From the NCBI GenBank assembly GCA_949317995.1, contig OX439049.1:10269395-10333394 (forward strand): a stretch of 64,000 bases of DNA, written 5' to 3'. A model generated the notes under the pieces. That model saw nothing but the letters and a program-made list of their open reading frames with translations, did no database searches and was not told the DNA's origin. Source of the stretch: Acholoe squamosa (Eukaryota; Annelida; Polychaeta; Phyllodocida; Polynoidae). This document shows, piece after piece, positions 47,540 to 59,840 of this stretch. The first letter of the stretch is position 1. Each line of letters starts with the position of its first letter. The position numbers and the translations under genes are program-made.

Positions 47540-49940
47540 TTCTTTCATGTCCATCTCAAATCCTTTTGACTAATTCATAGAATAAGGTCTTTATAATGAA
47601 TGATAACTAGTTTGACCTGAATCCACCATTACCAGCTGTCAGTTATCACTTCGTTCATTAGATAATAATTGGTAACGTGATGTCACAACTTCTATTCAGT
47701 TAGTTATTTCCGAGTAACCCCTTGCAGGTCATCAGTAATCATATGCTACCTCATCCTACCTTGCTGAATTAGTCTTTACATTTGAGACAATTTCAATTCA
47801 TACCTGTTTCCCAAAAGCTCATTGATTAAGTTCTATAACGTTAGACCTAGCATACAGATTAAGTATAGGCTCATTCTTAGGAATGATCACCCAGCTGCAT
47901 CCCAATTTTCATAATGGCTTCTTTTGGTAGTATTCTCATTGAATTACACTATTCAGGTTTCTGTGATTCTGAGTGCTTTTCTGAGTGTACAACAACCTCA
48001 TATCATGTAGGGTAACTTAATGGGACTATTTAATTCTAGTAAGGAAAGGAAATATGGAAAGAGGATCAGTGGACACTTGTAAGGACCACTTGCTTGCAGA
48101 GAGACAGTACTGTGTAGTCAAAACTGTGCTGCATTTGGTCTCCTGTGACGTCATACTCTGCATCAGTGAGGTCTGTTCCCTGCCCTTACAATAACAGATG
48201 TATTACAAAGTATGCCTGAATCCTTTCAGTTAATGAAAGTACTACCAAAATAAGCCAATATGACAGCATGATACCTGAAATTTCATGAGTTTCTTTTAAG
48301 TTACAATGATCCGATGCCACTTTCGTGAGTCACTTACCATTACTGTATTTTCTGGGAATATGTCACCCAGATTTTTAACCATGCAATATACTGTCCCTCT
48401 GTATGGTGGGTTAGTTTCATATTCAATAACTTATACTATTGTTATCAGAATAGGATTCTAGGCATGCACAATGCAGACTTGACCCCACTTCACTGTTTTT
48501 TAGTTACGGCTAAGACCTTTGTGCATGACCTTTTGCTTACATATTGACCTTAACCTTATGATCAAAGGTCACAAGTACAAAACTAGTCTTTTTGTTCATC
48601 TTTTTGCTCTTGAATCTTGGATCAGAATCTCAAGTAAGCTAGCATACAGACATAAGTGTGGCATAATATTACAGCATAGAAAACTTTGAAAACTGCCCAA
48701 ATATAGCTTGTACATCTTTCTAACCCACATGCAGAATACAATAACTGCTCAATATAAGACACAAAATAATTGAAAATGTGAACAGTGACTCCATATCAGC
48801 TAAAAAAAACAGAAAGAAAAAAGGTGTTTAGGTTCTAAACATGTTTACAGTCTGAACATTTTGTTGTCAACCATCTATTGAGTACATTTCTCAGAGTTTC
48901 AACTTATTGATTTTAGATCTTAACCCTTTAAGGGCAGAGGCTACATCAGTTATGCATGGGAGTGGCCTCTAAGAAAATATGGTTCCCAGGAGGACGGGCC
49001 TATTTGCAATTCCTGTATGATTTCTATATATAATGATGACTAAAGGCCTACCATGGTGCCGACTGTCATCAACCTTATGCCTACCATGCATGATGCCAAC
49101 TATTATATGGCCATTTTTGACACTATATCTAATAGGAGTTGGATGTTTTGTGACTCTATTATATTCCCGAGATCGATCTCAAACCTTATACAGTCATATC
49201 CTGCTACCCTTTTAACCATTTCTATCAGGATATAAAGATTAGAAAGTGTAGGAAATATAGAATGGGTACCATTACGGATGCCATCTTGAATTTCTGAGTT
49301 TTTGGGGACCTTTAGTATGTGTTTTAGGACCTTTCTGGGCATCTTTCCTAATCTAAAATTCCTGGACAAATAGTAGATGCTCATGCATATATATATGCAT
49401 GAGCATATATGTTTAGTTTCAGCAGATGGCAGCTTACAATTACATGCCACAAAAAAAAACTTTTGTAAATATTGTAAGCGGAATCATAGTTAGGTATAAT
49501 AATAAGCGCTTGAAAACTAGGAGTCACTGATCTCTAGCAAACAGAGACAAACACTTTATGTTCTGAACTGTCTTGTTGGCAGGTAGCTATTCTGATAATC
49601 TCTCATTTGGTTGTATTCCAGGAACGCTGAATAAAGTAGCTGCATGGTAGTATTATCGATCATCGGTCAGTCACAACAACACAAATCTGTGGTTGATAGT
49701 AATGTATTTACAATATCATATGGTTCTATTAGAGGTAGGGGAATGCCCAAGAGCAACTCAGGCCTGGTGACTGTACCAGAATGTAAGAGAACCTAGTCGC
49801 TGGGGAAGACTGCATCGTGATACTGGTTGCTTATAATCCATACAGACTTAGCCCTTTTGGAATACATTGAAAACTGGACAGACCTCTTTGCTTGGCACTG
49901 ATGCATATGGATCAGTGGCTTCCTGGTTGGTATCACGTAT
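47540..49940. other. Region upstream of gene 5, no supported gene
   Basis: AT-rich. Contains a ctaaacatg-type repeat fragment (48826-48845) and an exact 26-base palindrome at 49379-49404. No exon or domain is recognised. Confidence 0.5.
49379..49404. repeat. Perfect 26-bp palindrome
   Basis: gctcatgcatata followed by its exact complement, with no loop. Confidence 0.9.
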
Positions 49941-49946
49941 CCCACT

Positions 49947-50198
49947 TGGCGTTTGTTTTTTTATGTTAAAAAAACGTTTTTACATGCACTCAAAAAACCG
50001 TTATTTTGACATTTTATAAAAACGTTTTTATTTCAGGTTAAAAAAACGTTTGTAATGTAAAAAAAAACGTAAATAAAAAACGTTTTTATTTGGTTGAAAA
50101 GAAAAAACACGTTTTAAAATGTTTTTTCCAACGTTTTTTAAACGTTTTGTACCCAAACCAACTAAAAACGTTTGCAAACGTTTTTCGCCAAGTGGGAT
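49947..50198. mobile_element. acgttttt-rich MITE with 13-bp terminal repeats
   Basis: The ends atcccacttggcg and cgccaagtgggat are exact inverted repeats. The inside is almost entirely aaaaacgttttt-like words in both orientations. It has no coding capacity. A decayed copy sits in gene 4 intron 1. Confidence 0.75.
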
Positions 50199-50234
50199 TT
50201 GACATTGGGAAATTGTGGACTGTTTTAGGTATTC

Positions 50235-50362
50235 TACTTCTTTTTTTATTGTTTTTAATTCTCATAATTGGCAATTGATTCCTGTGTAGATGGGCTTATG
50301 CTGGTTTAGGTGTCCCATGACGCTCTGGATACCATCCCGCAGACTTCTATTACATTTGTGGA
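50235..50362 (-). other. Orphan duplicate of the gene 6 3' exon
   Basis: A pyrimidine tract with tttcag precedes 50362 (minus) and AATAAA is at 50250-50245. The sequence aligns with the gene 6 3' exon (gtctgcgggatggtatccag), and its upstream flank (taacagaaaagcctggtagg) is also duplicated. Read after a CAC-TAA-G exon 2 end it gives 33 open codons (VHKCNRSLRDGIQSVMG..., ending NCQL) before TGA at 50264-50262. It could serve as an alternative last exon for gene 6. Confidence 0.6.
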
Positions 50363-51051
50363 CTGAAAAAAATAAAAGTACATTTATAATTTTGAGCATG
50401 CAGGCCTGAAATAAGAAAAAAAGTTTTTGTAACCCTAAATTAGCGCCTCTGTGGGCGAGTTTAAGCAGTCTATAACAGAAAAGCCTGGTAGGTAGAGAAG
50501 ACTAGTTTTTGTTCATCTTATTTCTGCCAACTGTGGATTAAAAAATCCTAGATCTAGATTATAGAAATAACTATGCAGACTCCAACATGTTTCACTGCAA
50601 TTTAATTGCTTTTAAGACATTACTTTTATTTAAAGAGCATGACCTAAATCTTAGGATCAAAAGTCACAAGTACAAAACTGGTGTTTTTGTTAATCATATT
50701 GCTCCCATTTTCAGGTTCAGAATCTTAAGTAGAACTAGAATACAGAAATAACTAGGACATTCTCATATGGTAAACCACGCTTTCAATCGTAACATTACCA
50801 AATAGACATGGTTTATCATTCTTCTATCACAATAATGCATGCTAGATATTATAGTTGCTCAATATAAGAAAGAAAAGACGTGACTCTATGATATTAGATG
50901 AATTTGATACTCAACAATATAGGATCTATGTATAACCTGACCCGGAAACATAGCCTCATCCACTTTAGCCAAATAAATATCTTTCCAAGTTCAACATATC
51001 TTTTAGTTGAGGCAAGTTTGGCACAATAATGAAAATAAAATATTTGCTTAG

Positions 51052-51112
51052 GTGAGGCTGTCCGTATTCAACGACGCCTTTTAGGCGGAGTTGAATGCGG
51101 ACAGGCCTCACT
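51052..51112. repeat. Imperfect hairpin
   Basis: gtgaggctgtccgtattcaa pairs with ttgaatgcggacaggcctca across a short gcctttt loop region. Isolated; function unknown. Confidence 0.6.
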
Positions 51113-51634
51113 GAGGTTTATTCCCTGGTCATGGACATTTGCTTGTATATTCCAAGGTAGCAGGATCCTTATTGAGGACGCCATTGCTTAATCTGGTACC
51201 ATGAAGCACTGATAACAGCCAGCATGATGGGGACCAATTGCACGCTAAAAGGTCTGCACTGCATGAAGCGAATATTCTATTTGGTGAATAGTGTATCCTG
51301 CTATGTCGGTTTTGAATATTTTTCACAATTCAATAATGATTCAACTTTAGTTTTGTTACCATTAAATCTACATTATGATTTCTGCTTTTACTGCATATTA
51401 GCTGCATATACTTACCATAACCAACTGATAATTACAGAGCATTAATCAACACCATTACAAGCCCATCGATTACAGGATAAAAATAATAAATTTGTCCATC
51501 TCATACAAAGGTTCCTGCTCTTGTAGAGGGGCCTTTTTTGTTTAGCAGTTTGGGGGAGGGGATATTTGTTTCCCCAATGAAAACTTTAGTATGATGTAAG
51601 AAAAGTGTAGGAAAATGTAAGTATTCTATTTCAG

Positions 51635-51769
51635 TTTATATATATAAATTTTTTATTGTTCATGATTTTCATGATTGGCAATTGATTCCTGTGTTGATGG
51701 GATGGTGCTTGGTCAGGTCTCCCATGATGTTCTGGATACCATCCCGCAGACCTCTATTGGATGTTTATA
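51635..51769 (-). other. Gene 6 3' exon
   Basis: A pyrimidine tract with ttacag precedes 51769 (minus) and AATAAA is at 51657-51652. In frame with exon 2 a second stop (TAA) follows one codon after the junction. After it the family frame resumes (TSNRGLRDGIQNIMGDLTKH and onward), so an extension is not possible with this exon. Confidence 0.68.
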
Positions 51770-52041
51770 CTGTAAAAAAAACACAAAAATTAATGAGCAT
51801 GCAGAAAAGTGTTTTGTAATCCCAAATTAGCTTCTCTGTGTGAAAGTTTAAGCAGTTTATAACAGAAAAGCCTGGTAGGCAGAGACCTCATCGCATTTTA
51901 ACTACTAAGCAAAATGATACAGGGAATAATTCAAAAGCTTTCTCAGGCAATAGCCCATGGTTCCTTTGTGAGTTGAAGTTGGTTGCATTATGATATGAAG
52001 GAACATGGCTTTCAAAACATAGCCAGCACTAAGCACCTACC

Positions 52042-52582
52042 TTAGTGAGCATAGCCATGTCCGTAGCCACCATATCCTCCATGACCATAGTTATGGCCAT
52101 CACGACCATAGTTAACACCACCATGGCCATATCCACCATATCCTCCATGTCCATATCCACCGTACCCACGTCCATGACCATAGGAGTATCTGTCATGGCC
52201 AGTCACACCAAGAGGAGTTCCGGGGACACCATCTCTGCGGGCAGTTCCACTTCCACTTCCTACCCAGTTGGCGATGCCGTTGACACTGAGCTGACGTTGG
52301 GCATTATTCCTGTTCACGCTTGACTCATAGCCACTGCAAGAAAATATAGTAGATGAAATTAAGCAAGTATGGATTCTATAATCATATACTTATAAGTTAC
52401 CTTACTTCAGTTATTATATGTACAATCTTAAGTGTAGGGAATTGGAGTGATATTCAAACTATGCTGTGAATGTGTCAGCTATCGTATGCTTACTTGTGAG
52501 GAGCAGCACGAGCGTAGCCACCATATCCAGAGGCCTCTGTCAGGCAGAAGGCCACAGCAGCAAGAAGAATGATGCGGATCAT
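52042..52582 (-). CDS. Gene 6: secreted Gly/Tyr/His-rich protein, 126 aa
   Basis: Coding exons are 52582-52494 and 52333-52042 (minus), joined in phase 2. Intron 1 is only 160 bp, the shortest of the family, so this copy shows the minimal gene. The signal peptide and conserved domain are as in the others, except Ser for Gly in RQLSVNGIANW. The tail carries GHGRGYGG and GGVNYGRDGHNYGHGG and ends GYGHGYAH. TAA is followed by a GTAGGT donor. Confidence 0.88.
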
Positions 52583-52606
52583 GTTGTATGTCTGTGAGGT
52601 GTGTTC

Positions 52607-52717
52607 AGAGAATGAAGAGTCCATGTTCCTAGCCCACTTTTATATTTACTGGATTGTGAAAGATCCATGGATACTTAAGATTCACTAGGTATTTTCATCA
52701 CACTAAATGGCAAAGGT
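52607..52717 (-). promoter_or_regulatory. Gene 6 promoter
   Basis: TATAAAA at 52644-52638 (minus) and the initiator TCATTCT with A at 52613, 31 bp away. The DR1-like TGGCAAAGGT (on +) is at 52708-52717, 73 bp from the TATA box, about 12 bp closer than in genes 1-5. Confidence 0.72.
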
Positions 52718-52724
52718 TCCTTTT

Positions 52725-54860
52725 TTTGTGTTTATCTCAATTCTATTTTCAATTAATCATCTGATGAATATATTGAAATGAATGCTAATTAGTCTGCCAA
52801 GATAGTTTCATCAGTGTTAGATGTCAGCCTGTGGTTTGATCATAGTAGAACAATAGGCTCACACTGACAGTTGGATAATAAGAATCTAACAATGTAATGT
52901 CCTTATGTCAATCCATTTAACTATTGCTGAATAATTCGAAGTAGGTCATTAAAACTGTCATAAACTACCATAATACATCATGTATAAGGCATGGCTTATA
53001 AGCGAGGTTGGACCCCTACCCTGCTGTATAGGATTAGCCAAAGTTGGGGGTGCACCTTATAAGTGAGGAGCTATAAAAGAGTACTAAACTGCTGAAACTC
53101 AGTATGCACCTTATGCCCTATATGCAAGCTATCATGATATACAGCATGGTTGCTCTGTCTCATATAGCTGGCATTGATAACATTTTACCGAAGCATTTGC
53201 CTAAAGCTTGTATCAGTAGCCAGACTTCCCAAAAGCTTTTTCACCATGCAGGAAATTTGGCTCTGTGAATTTTCATTTACATTCCGGCTGGAAATGTATC
53301 TGCAGGACCAAGTAATTGCACGAATGTAAGCTATACTATTGAAATCAATAAAAGCAGGTATATCACATTATTGAATGCATATTAATCATACGGCATATTC
53401 AATAAATTCTCTTGCATCCACAAAGTTGCTCTTGGTAGAACAGTACTAAACTACTAGGATGTATTTATTACTGTGATATGAATTCTAATGAGGGTAATGC
53501 TATTTTCATGTTTAAAATTTTTCTAAATAAAGTACTCTGACAGGTAAATGATTTAATTCTAAAGTGTTTTTCATATTGGGTATGATGGATAGAACAGGGA
53601 AAATGAAATCTGGATAGAAATCCTATGTGCATATTTCAATTACTTATTAATGCTTCAATACATGTGGAAAACAATTTGTGTGGTAGAAAAGTACTTAATA
53701 ATCATCGAATGTGTGTATCTATAACATTGTTTGCTAAAAAAAAAAAGAAGAAAAGGTTAATACTTTATAGCTTTTGACTGATGAAAACTGTCAATGTAGG
53801 CCTCAAATTTAAAATGCACCCTAAAAAGTAGGAATAAATAACAAAATTTTAAAAGAAACAAACTAAAAGAAAATGGTCTGCCCCTCAAGAGATTTGGTTT
53901 GATTCATGTAATATGGTGTTCATGTAGCTCTAAGGAACCAAAAACCCATGGCAGAAAAGATTTGTAATTAGTCCTGTCTACATCCAGAATGTTTCGGATA
54001 CTGGATGCATCCTGCAACCTGCATGAATTGTATCTTTAGGACATAAGAGGAGACTTTAGTTATACATTTTCTCATAGGCTCCAGGGATCTTATGTCACTC
54101 TGGGGCCCCTCCTGTCCTCAATTTCTTTGGTTAGAGATTGTTTTAGGTCTTGTTTTGACCAGTATGGTGGTCAATCTGAATAGAATCGATTGAGAGGAAC
54201 TATATACTTGTTGATGGTATGAGCATGCATGGTACAGGAAGTATAATGAAATAATGTGTTTTGGAGAAATTTGGACACTTCTGGTTACTGAGCAATATGC
54301 TGTTAATTACACCTGTAAAGGGCTAAACTGTAAGTCAAGGAGGGATCTTGCCCAGAGGGACGAGGAATAGATCTGTATTCTACTGCTCAATGTATATGAG
54401 TGGGTTTCTGGTAGGGTATACAATGACTGCACTCCCTGGCAGTGCAGTAGGCTGTGATCACAATTAATCTCTGATCCAGCTCAACTGTGGATTTCTCTGG
54501 ATCTTTATAAGATAGGAAGATAACCCAAAGAGATTTGACATGTCATCATATAAACCTATATGCCGAAATTATTCCTATATATTTTAAACCACTTTGAAAA
54601 TTCTGTGCAAATGCCTACCACCATAGGAATTTACAATATGATAATCCTCAGCACAAAGATGTACCTCATTAATTTTAATGTGGCAAGATTAAGGACAGGG
54701 CAGAGGTTCTCCTCATTCTGCAGTTGAAATCATTTTCACAGTCATCATTAATCTAGCATCCGATTCAAAGGTGCTTATAAAGGTAATCAGGTACCAGAAG
54801 TCAAGATTCTTTTTATATTGTTCCAGCAAACATAGAATAGCTTATATAAAATAAAATATC
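52725..54860. other. Region between genes 6 and 7, no supported gene
   Basis: Contains a degenerate pogo-like MITE piece near 52980-53130 (gtgcaccttataagtgagga). About 53370-53735 is repeated at 61490-61840. No exon is supported. Confidence 0.5.
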
Positions 54861-54864
54861 AACA

Positions 54865-55007
54865 TCTTAGTTAGAATATAATTTTTATTGTTCTCAATGT
54901 TTTTGAATGGCAATGGATTTTCTGAAGAATGGCTTTAGCTGCAAGGGTCAGGTTCCCCATGATGTACTGGATACTATGCTGCAGCTGCCCAACAAGGTGT
55001 TTGTGAT
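54865..55007 (-). other. Gene 7 3' exon
   Basis: The acceptor atttcag precedes 55007 (minus) and AATAAA is at 54889-54884. The exon 2 frame continues after TAA for 45 codons (DHKHLVGQLQHSIQYIMG... onward). Its stop (54873-54871) lies 11 nt past the end of the poly(A) signal, so whether it is in the mature mRNA depends on the cleavage site. Confidence 0.68.
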
Positions 55008-55390
55008 CTGAAATGGAAAAGAGAGAATTCATGAGGACCCAAATGTGGAATGGACAAGTCTCTTGACTAACAATCAACTTCTTTTTACCCTGTAATACAT
55101 GTGTGTATATTTATAGTTGGATGTCCAAAGGGAAAACCCATTGCTCACCATGCAAAAGTGATCATTTAATGGGTTACAAGATTATAGGAACACAAACTTA
55201 CATACATAAATGACAACTTTTACAGTACCCACATGTTAGGTGTTGAGACAAATAACAAGGAAATGTTACATATAAGCAAACCCGTATTTGGTAGGTAAAT
55301 GTTAAACAAAATGGTGTGGCTAATTGGCTAGAATGTTCAAAAGTCAAGAATGCCATGTGATCATGGAAAGTGATCACCTCATCACTTACC

Positions 55391-56189
55391 TTAATGAGTA
55401 TAGCCATGGCCATAACCACCATAGCCATATGCTCCATGACCGTAGTTGTGGCCATCACGACCATAGTTAACACCACCATGTCCATATCCACCATATCCTC
55501 CATGTCCATATCCACCGTACCCATGTCCATGACCATAGGAGTATCTGTCATGTCCAGTCACACCAAGAGGAGTGCCGGGGACACCATCTCTGCGGGCAGT
55601 TCCACTTCCACTACCTACCCAGTTAGCAATTCCATTGACACCAAGCTGACGTTGGGCATTGTTCCTATTCACACTTGACTCATAGCCACTGTATGGAAAT
55701 TCAATACAGATAATTTATCCCATATGTACTCTATAGGCATAAAATACATAACAATAATAACAGTCTCAGCCTAAGTATACAAGCATAAATCATTAAATCA
55801 TATTTACACCATATGTTAAATGAAAGCACTAAGATAATTGGTGCAAATTTAAATAGGTTCAATTCTTCAATAAATTAGTCAACGTACAAATCAACCAGAT
55901 AAGTCCCGGAGGAGATTGGCACGATTCTATTTAATTCTATTTTTGCTTCTGATTGAAATACCCATTTGATTCAGTAACCAGACAATTTTTGTCTATAAAA
56001 CAAGTGGCCGGTCTTTACAGACATAACATAGGTCTTCACATAGACTTGGATAGATTTGTTCTCACAGGAATGAGCTAGTAATACAATGTAATATACTTAC
56101 TTGTGAGGAGCAGCACGGGCATAGCCACCATATCCAGAGGCCTCTGTCAGGCAGAAGGCCACAGCAGCAAGAAGGATGATACGGATCAT
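55391..56189 (-). CDS. Gene 7: secreted Gly/Tyr/His-rich protein, 128 aa
   Basis: Coding exons are 56189-56101 and 55688-55391 (minus), joined in phase 2. The signal peptide is identical to the family. The tail has GGVNYGRDGHNYGHGAYGYGG and ends GYGHGYTH, with Thr for the usual Ala. The stop context is CAT-TAA-G then GTAAGT. Gene 7 and gene 8 share long flanks and a nearly identical 3' exon, so they are a recent duplicate pair. Confidence 0.87.
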
Positions 56190-56217
56190 GTTGTATGTCT
56201 GAAAGATGTGTTCAGAT

Positions 56218-56327
56218 ACTGAATGAAGAGTCCATGAATCTCACCTCCTTTTATATCAAGCCTATTATGATAACACACGTGTACTTAAGACTCATTATGT
56301 ATGTATATCCCACCCAATGGCAAAGGT
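56218..56327 (-). promoter_or_regulatory. Gene 7 promoter
   Basis: TATAAAA at 56255-56249 (minus) and TCATTC with A at 56224, 31 bp away. The DR1-like TGGCAAAGGT (on +) is at 56318-56327, 72 bp from the TATA box, as in gene 6. Confidence 0.7.
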
Positions 56328-56329
56328 CG

Positions 56330-56910
56330 CTCCTTTCTAACATACATCTCAATTTCGTTTTCATTATTCATTTAGTGAATATATAGAACTGAATGTTAAT
56401 TAGTTGGCCTATGTAATGTCATCGTTGTACCTGTCACTGTGTCCTCTAATTAGTGTAGAATAATAGGCTCACATTGACAGTTGTATAATAACACGGACAA
56501 TGTAATGTCCTTATGTCAATTCACTTATAGATCTGAATAATTCTGAGGAGGTCATTCAAACTCTTATAAACTACCATAATGCTTCATACAGAAGGCTTAT
56601 AGGCGAGGTTGAACCCTTACTCTGCTTTATATGATTAGTCAAAGTTTGGGGTGCACCTTAGAGGTGAGGAGTTATAAAAGAGTACTATAATTAGTTATAT
56701 GCAAGCTATTACATACATCCCCTGAGGTCCTTTTGTCTCACTAAGCTTACATTGATAATAATTGATTTTGACACATTTGCCTTAAGTTCCTTTTGGTAGC
56801 AGGACTTCCCAAAGGCTTTTTTGCTGTGCAGGACATTTGGCTTTGCATATTTTCAGTTACATAGGACTTGAAAGATTACTGCAGGACCAAATAATTGCAA
56901 AAATGTAAGC
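56330..56910. other. Region upstream of gene 7, no supported gene
   Basis: AT-rich sequence partly alignable with the gene 6 upstream region (for example ataataggctcaca and aatgtaatgtccttatgtca). No exon is seen. Confidence 0.5.
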
Positions 56911-56912
56911 TA

Positions 56913-57569
56913 TTATCATATACCATTTTATTATTCCATAAATTCTAACATATTATTGTATTAATCAAAGAATATATAAGAAATTAATACATAGGTTGGT
57001 TCTAAGAGCTATAAGAGCGCTCAAACTTTGTATAAGAGCGTTCATGCCCCACTGCACACCAGCCAGGTCAGTTAGACATAGGTTATAACATCAAAGGGTC
57101 CGACCTCATGGTTCACTGCACAATATAATAATTCTGAGGGTCTAATTCAGCGACCTCATGGTTCAGTGCACAAACTAATAAGTTGTAAGTGAATGCAAAC
57201 GGCCGTCACGGGTGCCTGGGCACCGCAGACGCCGTCATGAGTGTCTGAGCACCCTAACAACTGAACAATAGGTTACATAAGCACGACGCCATAACCGTCC
57301 GGTCGCTCTAGCGTCGCTCCTGAGCGACCTAGGTCAAAGATCAAGGCGGAACTCTTATTATTAAGGAAGTTACGCCATGGAGATGGATTCGACCTCCGAA
57401 TGCACTACAGACGAACCAGCGCGAGTTACGCGCCTGGCAAGCGGGCATTATTAACTTGGCATATTCAACACTGCGCATGCCCAAAATGGCGGTTGTAACG
57501 GCGTAAACTTCCGAGATATGGGGGTTTGAAGTTACAGAACCGACCAAGACAATGGGGGACACAGCGGCC
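56913..57569. repeat. Direct repeat, left copy, promoter-like
   Basis: About 657 bp repeated at 60103-60802. It ends with a promoter-like segment: tgcgcatgcccaaaatggcg (NRF1-like TGCGCATGC then YY1-like AAAATGGCGG) at about 57472-57492, followed by ATGGGGGACACAGCGGC from 57552. CpG dinucleotides are much more frequent than in the surroundings. No TG...CA ends or primer-binding site were seen, so an LTR is not supported. Confidence 0.7.
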
Positions 57570-57746
57570 CTCCCCGGTGACTGTGGAAACAGCCTAGACT
57601 GCCCACAGCCTAGACTGCCCCCAGTCCACCACCAGGAGACAACATATCAGACACAGTATTCAGAACTTTTCGGACAATTTGCCGGCCCTGAAAAGGGCCT
57701 TTGGGATGGCGGGTTTTTACACCCTAGGTTTCAGTCAGTCAGGTTT

Positions 57747-58373
57747 CTACCACAGAGCCTCGGGTTCAACACTGACGGGAGAGTAGGAGTCCGATCCATA
57801 CATGTGGCCGTGGTCACGATCCCACTCAATAAGTCGGGCCTCCATCGATCCCAGTCCGTACTCAGCTGCCATAGATGGGTCCCCGGACGCCGCAAGATCA
57901 ATGAAGGAGACTGCCATCAAATAGTCCCACAACACTCGCTCACGCGGCCCGAAGTTAGAATCCATGGGCCAGAACCCTATATTAGTCAAGGCCCTGGCCA
58001 GAAGGGCCACAGTGGCCCCCCGACGTAAGGCTGAACCCAAAAAGTAGTGGCAGGAGTACATGTCAACCAGCACATCACCATGCTCACAGATCTCTCTGTA
58101 ATTTTTCACTATATAGCCATAGTGTACGGTCTGGTTGGCCTCCACCAGGGCCCTAGCCGGACTCCCCACCACCATCACCTGGGAGACAGGCAATTCAAGG
58201 ATAGCTTGAAAGTGAGCCATGATGTTGCAGCAAAGGTTTCCAGTGAGGAACTGATACTCCAATACCAGCCACTCCCTCCTTAAATGGACACACACACACC
58301 CCCCCCCCCCACCCTGAACTGTCCACTGACACCAAGCTAGGCACTGCCACAGACACATGCCAAAATCTGGCAC
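57747..58373 (-). CDS. Unrecognised ORF between the direct repeats
   Basis: 208 open codons on the minus strand. The downstream part has varied, protein-like composition (for example VMVVGSPARALVEANQTVHY and FGPRERVLWDYLMAVSFIDL), and a tctcccag acceptor-like site precedes VMVVG near 58180, so the true exon may begin there. The start of the ORF (Gly/Cys/Val-rich, over a C-run) is probably not coding. The opposite strand is also open over 57552-58028 from the promoter-like ATG. No family is recognised. Confidence 0.3.
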   Translation of the reverse strand: MPDFGMCLWQCLAWCQWTVQGGGGGCVCVHLRREWLVLEYQFLTGNLCCNIMAHFQAILELPVSQVMVVGSPARALVEANQTVHYGYIVKNYREICEHGDVLVDMYSCHYFLGSALRRGATVALLARALTNIGFWPMDSNFGPRERVLWDYLMAVSFIDLAASGDPSMAAEYGLGSMEARLIEWDRDHGHMYGSDSYSPVSVEPEALW

Positions 58374-58989
58374 CTAACACCTCAAGTGCCACCACTGCAT
58401 GAGCACATCAGGGAGGAGATTCACATCTCATTCCTGACACACCTCCACTGTCAATGAAATTATCAAAGTATTGAAAAAAAAAAAAAAAAAATTGATTTAG
58501 AATAATATACACAGCCACTTGTTGATGTATGATACGAAAATCTATGGTATTCTCACAAAATCGATGATTAATGCGCGCATATACGCGCAAATTGCAAATT
58601 GTAAATTGTACAAATCTAACATTAATATACATGAATGCAGGTAGATAACTAAGACAGTTCTTGTACCCACTAGCACTTGTATACTATACCAAGGTTTACT
58701 TAAGGTAACACACTTTAGGTATCCAAGAAAATTGTTGGAAAAATGAATGAAAAAAAAAATGTTGAGAAAAATTGTTGACATGAAAAATGTTTACTTAAGA
58801 TACTCACCAAATAATCTCTTTCAGGGACACATACTCAAAAAGGCTAGGGAAAAGTCAATTAAAAGCAGCGGCCCACTGCCGAAATTGCCAATTAATACAC
58901 CCATATAGCAAAATCACAGAGTAACTCAGAGACAAACGAGCCTATTGTACATGAAGTACTTTGTTTTTCCGGTCCTCGGAAAAATTTGT

Positions 58990-59435
58990 CTCAAATCCCA
59001 AAAATTGTATAGTGTAAACTAGATTGTATGTTTGTACCCAATTTGCACACTAAAATTGTATGTTTGCACACTAGATTTAACATTGTACCCAATTTGCAAA
59101 CTAAATTACTATTTTGCACACTAGATTGTACGTTTGTACCCAATTTGCACACTAAAAATTGTATGTTTGCACACCAGATTGTACGTTTGTACCCAATTTG
59201 CACACTAAAAATTGTATGTTTGCACACCAGATTGTACGTTTGTACCCAATTTGCACACTAAAATTGTATGTTTGCACACTAGATTGTACGTTTGTACCCA
59301 ATTTGCAAACTAAAATTGGTATTTGCACACTAGATCATACGCTTGTACACAATTTGCACACTAAAATGTATGTGGCACATTATACTGTACGTTTGTACCC
59401 AATTCATACACTAAATCGGATTTTTACAAAATCAA
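58990..59435. repeat. Minisatellite, about 53-bp unit
   Basis: About seven degenerate units of ttgtacccaatttgcacact, aaaattgtatgtttgcacac and agattgtacg. Each unit is itself two or three related words of about 18 bp. Confidence 0.85.
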
Positions 59436-59439
59436 TATT

Positions 59440-59840
59440 TTTATGTGTAACCAAACTGTACGCAAAATTATATATGTGCATACAAAAATTATCAATTGAA
59501 CGCAGAATTGAATATTTGCATACAAAAATTATCAATTGAACGCAAAATTGTATATTTGCATGCTAAAAATTATCAATTGAACGCAAAATTGTATATTGGC
59601 ATACTAAAATTGTAAATTGAACGCGAAATTGTATATTTGCATACTAAAATTGCCAAATGAACGCTAAAACTATATATTTGCATACTAAAATTGTCAATTG
59701 AACGCAATTACACGCGAAATTGTAAATTTGCACACTAAAATTGTCATTTATGTTCAATTTGCACGCAAAATTGAACATTGATTGCCAAAATTGCATGCTA
59801 TTTGCCAAATTGTATGTTGTACATAAAGTTGGAAAATTGT
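59440..59840. repeat. Minisatellite, about 40-bp unit, derived from the preceding array
   Basis: Units of aacgcaaaattgtatatttg plus catactaaaattgtcaattg, about eight to nine copies with decay at the right end. It shares the ttgtat/tttgca/actaaaa core with the 53-bp array, so it appears to be a divergent continuation. Confidence 0.85.

Noticed and set aside
59028-59539. Long ORFs with CTFVPNLHTK repeats
   Set aside because: They follow from the 53-bp minisatellite; the frame shifts from unit to unit and there is no start or splice context.
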